The position numbers and the translations under genes were made by a program. This document shows positions 56,847 through 64,000 of a stretch of 64,000 nucleotides of DNA, one piece after another. The stretch's first letter is position 1. Each line of letters starts with the position of its first letter. Under the pieces are notes generated by a model. That model saw only the letters and a list, made by a program, of their open reading frames with translations, ran no database searches and had not been told where the DNA came from. The DNA lies in contig NZ_ASCA01000050.1 of assembly GCF_002760245.1 (NCBI RefSeq), positions 1 through 64,000 on the forward strand, read 5' to 3'. This stretch comes from Streptococcus suis YS161 (GTDB lineage: Bacteria > Bacillota > Bacilli > Lactobacillales > Streptococcaceae).

Positions 56847-57614
56847 TTAATAATTTTGTCTTTTCATAGATTTTATAGAGAACACAAAAAATAGTGTTCC
56901 AATTGTTAAAATAGGTAACAAACAACTAAACTGCGATACATTTAACGAATATCCACCGATACTGTTTTCTACCATTTCTTTGGCAGCCGATGATACATTT
57001 TGATAAACCCCTAATAAACTTGCAAGCGGATGTATATGAACTAATATCGAAGCTCCAAATATCCCAATTCCTAAATAAAGCAAGCACATAGAAATAGGTA
57101 AAACATAACTCTTAGAAAAAGTAGCAATGTAAATCACTGGAAGCATTGCAATCGGAATTAACAAAGCTGCAAGCACATATAATATTGCTGCCTCTTTTAA
57201 TGTAATTAAATTAAAATCTATAAAGCCTCCACTTATTACTGCACCAAATACAGATGATATATATGTTAATATCATTAAAAATATAGTTAATAACTCAATC
57301 AGAACAAATTTCACCAAAAATACTTCAAATCTACTAACCGAAGTTATTAGTACATTCTTTAAAGTATCATTCTTTTTTTCATCGAAAAATAACATAGTGG
57401 AAATTATTCCAATTACGATTGGCAAAAATACAAAGGTTAAATTCTTAAATGCCAAACAATATAAGTCCCCAAAGCTATCCATGATGGGACTTTCTCTTGA
57501 AATCGCAAATGCCCTTTCAATTGCAAACAAATTTAAGATAGCAGTTAATATAATAATGCCTATCAAAATTTTGTTTCTCTTCCATTTTTTTATTTCAGCT
57601 TTTATTAAAAACAT
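56847..57614 (-). CDS. ABC-2 permease, first gene of the peptide-resistance operon
   Basis: 255 residues and six helices, beginning MFLIKAEIKKWKRNKILIG; the loop FFDEKKNDTLKNVLIT matches the coupling loop of the other permeases. The ATG at 57614 has AAGGAGGTG upstream; the six-residue longer frame is not supported. A third permease distinct from the two downstream suggests two alternative or mixed transporter complexes sharing one ATPase. Confidence 0.82.
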   Translation of the reverse strand: MFLIKAEIKKWKRNKILIGIIILTAILNLFAIERAFAISRESPIMDSFGDLYCLAFKNLTFVFLPIVIGIISTMLFFDEKKNDTLKNVLITSVSRFEVFLVKFVLIELLTIFLMILTYISSVFGAVISGGFIDFNLITLKEAAILYVLAALLIPIAMLPVIYIATFSKSYVLPISMCLLYLGIGIFGASILVHIHPLASLLGVYQNVSSAAKEMVENSIGGYSLNVSQFSCLLPILTIGTLFFVFSIKSMKRQNY

Positions 57615-57649
57615 TTTGCACCTCCTTAACAATAAATACTATAAATGAT

Positions 57650-57669
57650 TAACCTTGCCATAATCTTGC
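57650..57669 (-). promoter_or_regulatory. Candidate response-regulator site before the ABC operon
   Basis: On the minus strand GCAAGATTA (57661-57669) and GCAAGGTTA (57650-57658) form a nine-base direct repeat at 11-base period, the usual spacing for OmpR-family dimers, just upstream of TATAGT and the operon start. Confidence 0.55.
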
Positions 57670-57696
57670 GACACCCTTGTTTTTATCTTGTTTCAA

Positions 57697-57723
57697 TAAA
57701 AAAAGCCCCAAAAAGAGGCTTTC
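57697..57723 (-). terminator. Terminator between histidine kinase and ABC operon
   Basis: Minus strand AAAGCCTC-TTTTT-GGGGCTTTTTTT, just after the kinase stop at 57736. Confidence 0.7.
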
Positions 57724-57735
57724 TAAATCAGCTAC

Positions 57736-58644
57736 TTACATTGCAAACTCCACAGTAAAGACAGTTTTTATGTTAGGTATACTACTTACCCTTATTTTGG
57801 CATTATTCACTCTTAACAATTCTTTAGCAATTGATAAGCCAAGTCCCGATCCTTTTGTTAATCTTGAACTATCTGCCTGATACATTCTATCAAATATATA
57901 TGGTAAGTCCTTTTCACTTATACCATTTCCATTATCTAAAATCATCAAAGTAGCTTTTGTATCCGATTCTTCTAATTTCAAGTGTACTCTATCACAATTA
58001 CTGTGAATAATAATATTGTTTATAATATTGTTTAAGCTCCTAAAATAGGCATTTTCATCTATCTTTATATAGAATTCCTGTTCCGGAATTTCAATTTCAT
58101 AACTTATATGTTTTTCTTCAAAAATAGGAATCCAGTCGCTTATCACATTTCTTGTTAATTCATTCAGGTCTTTATCTACAAAAGAAAACTTCCATTCTCC
58201 TGAATCCAACTTTACCCAATCAAAGAGTTTTTCTACAAAATCCTTCAAGTAATGTGCCTTACTTAAAGAAATTTTTATATAATCATCCTTCTCATCTCCC
58301 GTAACAATTCCCTCTTGCACTGCTTCTAAATATCCAACCAAAGAAGCTAATGGTGTTTTCACATCATGAGACAAACTTGTCATAAGCGATTTATACGCCT
58401 GTTCTGACTGCTTTTGTTCTATTAGCTTGTTCTGGCTTTGTAGAGTTATCTCATTTATATCATGACAGATCTTTTCTGTAGTTTCATTTTTCTTAATTAA
58501 AATTCTGCGATTGTAATCACCATTTTTTATATCAACGAGTACTTCCTGAATCCTGTTTATTTCTTTTTTTATGTTCGTAATTTTTTTTAACAAACAAAAA
58601 ATTACAAATATCAATAATAAGATTATGATGATTTTTACATCCAT
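57736..58644 (-). CDS. Sensor histidine kinase (CprK-like)
   Basis: 302 residues. One N-terminal membrane helix (about 4-19), a short linker, the H-box SLSHDVKTPL (His93), N-box NNIINNIIIH and G-boxes DNGNGISEKD and GSGLGLSIAK. Almost no extracellular loop, so it is an intramembrane-sensing kinase of the kind that works with peptide transporters (BceS/CprK-like). It starts three bases after the response regulator gene. Confidence 0.9.
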   Translation of the reverse strand: MDVKIIIILLLIFVIFCLLKKITNIKKEINRIQEVLVDIKNGDYNRRILIKKNETTEKICHDINEITLQSQNKLIEQKQSEQAYKSLMTSLSHDVKTPLASLVGYLEAVQEGIVTGDEKDDYIKISLSKAHYLKDFVEKLFDWVKLDSGEWKFSFVDKDLNELTRNVISDWIPIFEEKHISYEIEIPEQEFYIKIDENAYFRSLNNIINNIIIHSNCDRVHLKLEESDTKATLMILDNGNGISEKDLPYIFDRMYQADSSRLTKGSGLGLSIAKELLRVNNAKIRVSSIPNIKTVFTVEFAM

Positions 58645-58647
58645 ATA

Positions 58648-59346
58648 TCATACCCCCTTACTAAAACGATAACCCACGCCCCTAACTGTCAAAATATAAG
58701 TTGGTTCTTCAGGGTTAGGCTCTATTTTTTTTCGAAGCTTACTGATAAAGGACATGATATTACTATCATCAAAAAGATAATCTTCTTCCCAAACATTCGT
58801 ATATATTTGTTTTTTTGTAAAAATCCTCCCTTTATTAGACGCAAGAAAATACAATAAATCAAATTCTTTATTTGTTAATTCTATGTTATTATCACTTATT
58901 TTTACAGTTCTATTTTCCTTATCTATTTGCATACCATCTATTGTGAGTATATCAGACTGGTCTGTGCTTTTCTGATTGAAATCTATATATCTACGAACCA
59001 TAGCTTCAACTCTTGCCTTAAGTTCATTTATATTAAATGGCTTTGTCAGATAGTCATCAGCACCTTGTTTAAGTCCATAAATTTTTGAATCATCATCAGA
59101 CTTCGCAGTCAGCATTAAAACCGGAATAGTGCATTCTTCCCTTATCATCTCCAGAACTTGAAACCCATCAAAATCAGGAAGCATAATATCTAATAAAATC
59201 AGACACAAATTATTTGCATTTCGTATTTTCTTATATCCGTCTAATCCATTATTGGCAATATCAACAGAATATCCATCAGTACTTAAACACTTTTTAATTA
59301 AATTACATAATGCAATATCATCATCTATAATTATTATCTCTCTCAT
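58648..59346 (-). CDS. OmpR-family response regulator (CprR-like)
   Basis: 232 residues. Receiver domain with acidic pocket Asp8-Asp9, phospho-acceptor Asp53 (LLDIMLPD) and Lys in LTKPF; a winged-helix DNA-binding domain with ELTNKEFDLLYFLA and VRGVGYRF. It most likely binds the direct repeat before the ABC operon (inference). Confidence 0.93.
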   Translation of the reverse strand: MREIIIIDDDIALCNLIKKCLSTDGYSVDIANNGLDGYKKIRNANNLCLILLDIMLPDFDGFQVLEMIREECTIPVLMLTAKSDDDSKIYGLKQGADDYLTKPFNINELKARVEAMVRRYIDFNQKSTDQSDILTIDGMQIDKENRTVKISDNNIELTNKEFDLLYFLASNKGRIFTKKQIYTNVWEEDYLFDDSNIMSFISKLRKKIEPNPEEPTYILTVRGVGYRFSKGV

Positions 59347-59366
59347 ATCTCATAACTCCATACTTC

Positions 59367-59579
59367 TTATTCAATATAATTATCATCAAAGGAAAATACA
59401 TCATTCGGTGTACAATCTAAAGCCTTACATATTTTTTCTAAGTTTTTAAGTGTTATAGGCTTATTTTTTCCCATCTGTGCCATAACATTAGTGGTAATCC
59501 CTGCCATAACTATTACATCTGTTTTCTTCAAACTTTTCTTCGCCAATAGTATCCATAATGGTTTATAATTCAATGCCAT
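59367..59579 (-). CDS. Small XRE-type helix-turn-helix regulator
   Basis: 70 residues with a Cro/C1-type HTH: WILLAKKSLKKTDVI, AGITTNVMAQMGKNKP and LEKICKALDCTPNDVFSF. It lies 20 bases before the response regulator gene in the same direction, so it probably belongs to that operon; such single-HTH proteins are frequent in clostridial resistance cassettes. Confidence 0.85.
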   Translation of the reverse strand: MALNYKPLWILLAKKSLKKTDVIVMAGITTNVMAQMGKNKPITLKNLEKICKALDCTPNDVFSFDDNYIE

Positions 59580-59753
59580 ACTAATCCTCTTTTCTTTGTA
59601 ACGATTCTCGAAGTAATTATATCACTTTCATTGATTATATTCAATTTTTATTTGATTTTTAAAAGATTGCTTACAACCATTTTTTACATTTTGTCTTTAT
59701 ACAGACTTAATAAACTGAACAAAAAAAGAATATCATTTACCATGTCCTCAATT

Positions 59754-60018
59754 TTATCTCGCATTGTTTTGTAATCCATCGTTTAGTTCAGGCAAGTTAT
59801 AGAACTTGGAAAATCTTGTCTTTACTCTGTATCCTGTTCCCTCCGGAGAAAGCTCAAAAGCAGACTGCGTTTCCCCAAAGGTAGAAGCCCAGCTATCAAA
59901 ATGCTCCAAATTATTCTTTTTAAGGCTTTCATACTGAAGATAACGCTGCATAGTGTAAAGCTCAGTCATGGAGTTTGATACAGGCGTTCCCGTTGCAAAG
60001 ACAATGTTTTTCTTACTT
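59754..60018 (-). pseudogene. Fragment of ICE helicase/methylase gene (minus)
   Basis: Reading minus from about 60018, KKNIVFATGTPVSNSMTELY leads straight into MQRYLQYESL, HFDSWASTFGETQSAFEL, GTGYRVKTRFSKFYNLPEL: the SNF2-like helicase core of the very large protein carried by Tn1549-type elements. After NLPEL the similarity stops and the frame ends. The fragment begins abruptly at the junction with an oppositely oriented fragment. Confidence 0.75.
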
Positions 60019-60021
60019 GGT

Positions 60022-60997
60022 CAAGTGTGGCAAAGCATATTGACGAGCTGCTTTCTAAAAATCTTTATCTTGAAGAAAAGAAAATAGAAAGTAAGTCAGA
60101 GATAGAAGAAGCAAAAGCACCGCAATATTATTCTAAAGATAATCCTGAAAACTTAATGACTGATGAAATGCTTGAAAGAGTACCTGAACTTTACGCACAG
60201 GAAGATGTAGCTTTAGCGGATAAAGAGGTTCATGCAGCATATATTATTCCTTTCCGTTCTAACTGGACTTGGTATATGACGGAATATGATAGGGAAAGCG
60301 GTGATGCCTTTGGACTTGTGTTAGGATTTGAGCCTGAATGGGGATATTTCAATCTTGAAGAATTGAAAGAATTAAATGCTCAAAGGCTTATTTTAGAAGA
60401 TTTTCCAAAGACCTTTAGAGAGCTTAAAGATACAGAACTTGCAAAGCAGATGGATGAACAGGAGGATTTTTCCGATGATGAAGTAGGGAAAGCTCAGGAT
60501 AAGTTAAATGAAGTCTATGACAGTTTTTCTAAAAAGCATGGGCATGTCAATAACCTTTCTAATACCAGAGCATTAAAAGAAGATAGTAACTTCCCGCTTG
60601 TATCTTCCATAGAAATCCTTGATGAAGAAGAAAACTTTAAGGCTAAGGGAGATATTTTTTCAAAAAGAACCATCACAAAGGCAAAGACAATCGACCATGT
60701 GGATACTTCCCTTGAAGCTCTTGTGTTATCTATGTCTGAAAAAGGATATGTGGACTTTGACTATATGGGAAGTCTTACAGGAAAAGACAGACCGACTTTG
60801 ATCGAAGAATTAAGGGGAGAAAGGTATTCGACCAGATTGTAAATCCGGACGGCTCCAAAGCTTCTGTACTAAATAAAAAGGAAACGCTTCTTGTAGGACA
60901 GAAACAGGAGCTTATAAAGGAAGAATTTAAGAACTGGATATTTAATGATCAGGAAAGAAGAAACAGGCTTGTAAATCTTTCCGCTTCTCTGTTATAG
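60022..60997 (+). pseudogene. Fragments of DUF2958 / ICE helicase-methylase gene (plus)
   Basis: Open frame 60027-60842 carries a DUF2958-like stretch (AYIIPFRSNWTWYMTEYDRE, FGLVLGFEPEWGYFNL) and then INNL-type helicase-methylase sequence (VNNLSNTRALKEDSNFPL, FSKRTITKAKTIDHVDTSLE). Near 60822 the frame shifts: the continuation GSKASVLNKKETLLVG and EEFKNWIFNDQERR is read in another frame up to the TAG at 60995-60997. So this is a decayed, frameshifted internal piece without a true start. Confidence 0.75.
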
Positions 60998-61049
60998 AAA
61001 TAGTCAAAGTCCATCGCTTCACCTCCCTCCTTAAAAATTTGCAAAGAAA

Positions 61050-61075
61050 AAGACGATAGTTTTTTCTCTATCGCC
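61050..61075 (-). terminator. Terminator after the CD1845-like gene
   Basis: Minus strand GGCGATAG-AGAAAAAA-CTATCGTC then TTTTTC. Confidence 0.7.
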
Positions 61076-61101
61076 TTTGGTAACCATTTTTATGAAATTT
61101 T

Positions 61102-61386
61102 TTAGATTGATTTTATTGCTTCATTGATTCCTTTAAAGAATGCTATAACTGCTGCTCCAACCATCGGTATTCCATAAGGACTTAACAAAAATCCTAATAC
61201 CAATGCCTCAATGCCAAGTGATATATCTTTTTGTATAAATGATCCTATTGCTGCAACAATACACATTAGCATTAAGAAATACAGAATAGTTGTTCCTATG
61301 CCGAGCAGGAATGTCAGAAATGCTGTGAGGATACTTAACAGCAAGCTGATTGGAAACAAGATTATTTTTATTACCCATCTCATCAT
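61102..61386 (-). CDS. CD1845-like conjugative-element membrane protein
   Basis: 94 residues with three hydrophobic segments: MRWVIKIILFPISLLLSI, a second helix at GTTILYFLMLMCIVAA and a third at YGIPMVGAAVIAFF. This matches the small membrane protein found in Tn1549-type elements. Start at the first or second Met is undecided. Probably a surviving ICE gene. Confidence 0.78.
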   Translation of the reverse strand: MMRWVIKIILFPISLLLSILTAFLTFLLGIGTTILYFLMLMCIVAAIGSFIQKDISLGIEALVLGFLLSPYGIPMVGAAVIAFFKGINEAIKSI

Positions 61387-61524
61387 TTCTTATTCCTCAC
61401 TTCCCAATTCATACTTTGTATCTCCACACACCATATCAATGCAAACATAAACATCAATATAATTTTTTAGGACTTTTTTTCTTCCTCCATCTCCATCTTC
61501 ATTAAAGACATAATGCTTGTAAAA

Positions 61525-63333
61525 CTACTTAAAATGCAGGATTTTCACGATTTCACTCTTTGTATCAACGCTATGCACTCCACATGTGTTGTCTGTTCCT
61601 TGAGAATACAATTTTTTATCCTCGTCACTGTTTTGAGGACACAATTTATCTGGTTCTAGTTTAGCATTTTTACGTTTACTTTTGAATTGTTTGCCATCCT
61701 TGTTTTGAGTTTCACCTGTTTTGAATATTATAGTTAACATTGCAGGATCAATTTCTCCGTCGCTATTAACTCCACCTACAATAATTTTCTCAACAATACT
61801 TTCAAAAACTGCACGATCAAACTCCGTAAGCATTTTCTGCGAAGATAGCAAGTGCTTAAACTCAGTTAGTCTTTTCTTTACATCGATTTCTGATTTTAAG
61901 GTTGTTTCAATATTTACCTTCTCTTCTGCTAGAAACTCTTTTTCTGAGGAAATTTCATTGTACTTTTCATTGTATATGGTATCGCTAATTTTCCCTTCGA
62001 GCCTTAGATTTACAAGATTTTCCTCTTTTTTGAGTAATGTTCGAAGTTTGTTTGTAATTCTTTTTAGTTCCTTGTTAAGGCTATTGTCATTCAATTCAGA
62101 TTCAATCGTTTCAAGTAAGTCTGTCATTAAATTTTCATTTGAATGATAGAGTTGTCTGTAAGCTTCCATGAAAGCTCCCTCAATAGCTAGTTCTTCTAAT
62201 CCTTTACTATGTTTACAATATTTTTTCCCTTTTTTTATCGAAGTAACGCAGTGCCACACAACCTTGCGATAATCTGAACGGCAGTGCCAACTTCTTCTAG
62301 ATAATATTGAACCACAAAAACCACATTCTAACATGCTACTAAAAGCATACATTTTTGAATAGCGTTCACGTTTTCCATTTACATTCGCAACTGTCTTTTT
62401 ATTTCCTGCCCTACGCAACCTAATCTCCTGAGCTTTCTCAAAGTCTTCTTTAGATATTATAGGTTCATGATTATCTTTGATGTAGTACTTATCTTCTTCA
62501 CCAAAATTACTTAAACGTCTCTTGCTTATTGGATCCACTGTAAAAGTTTTGCCCATTAGAATATCGCCTTTATATTTTTCATTCTTTATGATTCCTAAGA
62601 CTGTTGTATCATTCCAATGATCTAATCCTCTCGGCGATTTGTAACCTAGTTCATCAAGTTCCCTTGCAATTACTTTTCCTCCAATACCTTCTAAGTACCT
62701 TTCAAAGATATAACGAACTATTTTGGCTTCTTTTTTATTGATTGAAAGTTGCTTGGTTTCTACATCATAGTCATACCCCAAGCATCCTTGAAACCCTATC
62801 AATTCACCACGTTGCATCTTCATTTTTAATCCCTTTTTCACATGTGCAGATGTATTTTCTACTTCTTGCTGTGCAACAGAGCTAAGAATGGTTAGAAGTA
62901 ATTCTCCATCCATAGTAAGGGTATCAATGTTCTCTTCCTCAAAATAAACTCCAATTTGCATATCCTTTAACATTCTGACATACTTCAAAGTATCTAAGGT
63001 GTTTCTTGCAAATCTAGCAATTGCTTTTGTTACAATATAATCAATTTCTCCATTTACACAATCATTGATTAAGCGTTGAAAATCCTGTCTCTTTCCTACT
63101 TGTGTTCCTGAAATCCCCTCATCTGCATAGATACCTGCCAGTTCCCAATCCGACCGCTGAGAGATATAATCTTTATAATGTCTCACCTGAGATTCATAGC
63201 TATTCTTCTGATCTTCGCTATCAGAACTAACTCGGCAATAAGCAGCAACCCTTTTTGAGTCTCTTTCAGAATTGTGGCCTCTTCGACGAACTAACGAATC
63301 AGCTTTTATTATTTCAACATTATTATTTTTCAT
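61525..63333 (-). CDS. Large serine recombinase
   Basis: 602-residue integrase of the TndX/Tn1549 type. Catalytic domain with AYCRVSSDSEDQ (nucleophile Ser36), GISGTQVGKRQDFQRLIND and ARFARNTLDTLKYVRML; the recombinase domain GLKMKMQRGE and GYDYDVETKQLSIN; a zinc ribbon CGFCG...WHC...KYCKH; and a coiled coil (about 430-510). The reading frame stays open for 44 codons past its TAG. Likely the enzyme that moved part of this region. Confidence 0.93.
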   Translation of the reverse strand: MKNNNVEIIKADSLVRRRGHNSERDSKRVAAYCRVSSDSEDQKNSYESQVRHYKDYISQRSDWELAGIYADEGISGTQVGKRQDFQRLINDCVNGEIDYIVTKAIARFARNTLDTLKYVRMLKDMQIGVYFEEENIDTLTMDGELLLTILSSVAQQEVENTSAHVKKGLKMKMQRGELIGFQGCLGYDYDVETKQLSINKKEAKIVRYIFERYLEGIGGKVIARELDELGYKSPRGLDHWNDTTVLGIIKNEKYKGDILMGKTFTVDPISKRRLSNFGEEDKYYIKDNHEPIISKEDFEKAQEIRLRRAGNKKTVANVNGKRERYSKMYAFSSMLECGFCGSILSRRSWHCRSDYRKVVWHCVTSIKKGKKYCKHSKGLEELAIEGAFMEAYRQLYHSNENLMTDLLETIESELNDNSLNKELKRITNKLRTLLKKEENLVNLRLEGKISDTIYNEKYNEISSEKEFLAEEKVNIETTLKSEIDVKKRLTEFKHLLSSQKMLTEFDRAVFESIVEKIIVGGVNSDGEIDPAMLTIIFKTGETQNKDGKQFKSKRKNAKLEPDKLCPQNSDEDKKLYSQGTDNTCGVHSVDTKSEIVKILHFK

Positions 63334-63386
63334 ACTGAAATTCCTCCTTTTGATTCTATATTACCGCGTTCAGATCAAAAGGTCAG

Positions 63387-63515
63387 CTATTTTGTGTACT
63401 TAATACGCAGTCTATTTTTAATTTTTTCATATTCCTTTTTGGTCACCATATTTCTAGAATATAAAAAGTTGAGCATTGAAAGTTGCATACTATATTTTAC
63501 TACTGATTGTTCCAA
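63387..63515 (-). CDS. SHOCT-like small protein, 42 aa
   Basis: Begins at TTG 63515 with AGGAGGG in front (an ATG seven codons earlier overlaps the ribosome site). The sequence EQSVVKYSMQLSMLNFLYSR then VTKKEYEKIKNRLRIKY matches the short SHOCT-type peptides that precede serine recombinases in Tn1549-like elements. Function unknown. Confidence 0.7.
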   Translation of the reverse strand: MEQSVVKYSMQLSMLNFLYSRNMVTKKEYEKIKNRLRIKYTK

Positions 63516-63792
63516 AACTTTCCCTCCTGTTAACATGTTACTCTAAGTTATTCTCTGTGGGTATGACTGGTTAAATCAATCATGGGAATTTCACCCGCTG
63601 TCCTTTTACGGTGGCAGCCTGAACGGTCAGAAGTATCATTATCATTATTTGTGTCATGGCAGATAGGTTACCATCCTATTTTTGAATAAATGATTTTCGC
63701 TCATTTCCTGGCGCATTACATTCTATTGCTCAACAAATAAATATAGTCCCACCTAGAATTATTCAATTGTCAATGAACAAATCAAGGAGAGA
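63516..63792. other. Intergenic region before the SHOCT peptide
   Basis: 277 bases between the SHOCT peptide and the XRE gene. No frame with a ribosome site, no strong terminator and no recognisable repeat was seen. It may hold the promoter of the recombinase operon. Confidence 0.4.
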
Positions 63793-64000
63793 CTATTTTA
63801 TTTTAAGTTTAATCCTATCCGGACAATCTGTTAATCCTAATAGGTAATCCGTACTAACGTTATAGAGTTTAGAAAGCTGCACAATAACATCTGCCGTTAA
63901 GGCGACCTCTCCTCTCTCAATTTTTGCATAGTTAGTATGAGAAAAGGAAAGTAAATTTGCAACAAATTTTTGAGTGAAATCATGATCCTCTCTCAAATCT
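63793..64000 (-). CDS. XRE-family regulator, 5' end outside the window
   Basis: The visible C-terminal part has LREDHDFTQKFVANLLSFS, YAKIERGEVALTADVIVQLS and LYNVSTDYLLGLTD, a Cro/CI helix-turn-helix. The frame remains open to the window edge (DLREDHD), so the apparent TTG start at 63996 is only where an ORF caller would stop. Typical ICE or phage regulator. Confidence 0.85.
   Translation of the reverse strand, partial: DLREDHDFTQKFVANLLSFSHTNYAKIERGEVALTADVIVQLSKLYNVSTDYLLGLTDCPDRIKLKIK

Larger units (their letters stand above)
53936..64000. mobile_element. Mosaic ICE-derived region (continues past window)
   Basis: From the pgm terminator to the window end the DNA is markedly more AT-rich and core genes stop. 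Pieces typical of Tn916/Tn1549/Tn5252-type conjugative elements (relaxase tail, helicase/methylase fragments, CD1845-like protein, large serine recombinase, SHOCT-like peptide, XRE regulator) surround an antimicrobial-peptide ABC transporter and its two-component system. Most transfer genes are broken or missing, so the visible part could not transfer alone. Confidence 0.75.

Overview
The window looks like a chromosomal segment of Streptococcus suis or a very close relative. The clues are the streptococcal order plsY-parE-parC, rexBA, obg beside a DUF4044 peptide, a coaB-coaC-panT operon with separate CoaB and CoaC, asd-dapA, pepF, nox, fhs, pgm and pcrA, the protein sequences themselves, and many small streptococcal-type intergenic repeats. 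No rRNA, tRNA or CRISPR array was recognised.

Layout. 1-3.33 kb: a membrane-anchored DUF4230-like protein, a tiny membrane peptide and parC, which carries phenylalanine at codon 79 (the classic fluoroquinolone-resistance change). 3.7-9.4 kb: an accessory island on the minus strand between parE and parC. In transcription order it holds a class III Fic AMP-transferase, a DUF1232 membrane protein, a RelA/SpoT-like nucleotidyltransferase, a BcgI-like restriction-methylation protein (nuclease fused to N6-adenine methylase), its two-TRD specificity subunit and a HEPN-motif protein. The last four genes are touching or overlapping and no hsdR is present. This RelA-like / BcgI-like R-M / HEPN cassette is the best candidate for an undescribed defence system. 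9.4-53.9 kb: core genome with DNA repair and topology (parE, rexA, rexB, uvrC, pcrA, AlkD-like), lipid and CoA synthesis (plsY, coaBC, panT), the aspartate pathway (asd, dapA) preceded by a probable asd RNA, redox genes (nox, rclA-like, a ring-cleaving dioxygenase broken by one TAG codon) and transporters. 53.9-64 kb: an AT-rich mosaic of decayed ICE pieces (relaxase tail, two oppositely oriented pieces of a helicase/methylase gene, CD1845-like protein, large serine recombinase, SHOCT-like peptide, XRE regulator) around a CprABC/RK-like antimicrobial-peptide ABC transporter with its own two-component system.

The intergenic DNA is notable. A ~150 bp inverted-repeat element (family A, four copies), a ~97 bp RUP-like element (family B, two copies inserted at different points of family A copies), a ~190 bp element (family C, two copies) and a BOX-like element occur. 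Into B and C, but only in one copy of each, several 50-80 bp hairpin modules have been added. The stems of these modules differ between copies yet stay complementary. Several hairpins sit directly on the stop codons of core genes (obg, dapA).

Three genes (plsY, uvrC, coaB) have a -10 box exactly six bases before the conserved ATG and no Shine-Dalgarno, which suggests leaderless transcripts.

No database search was possible. Family names rest on motifs, length, context and remembered family features; start choices rest on visible ribosome binding sites and family N-termini.
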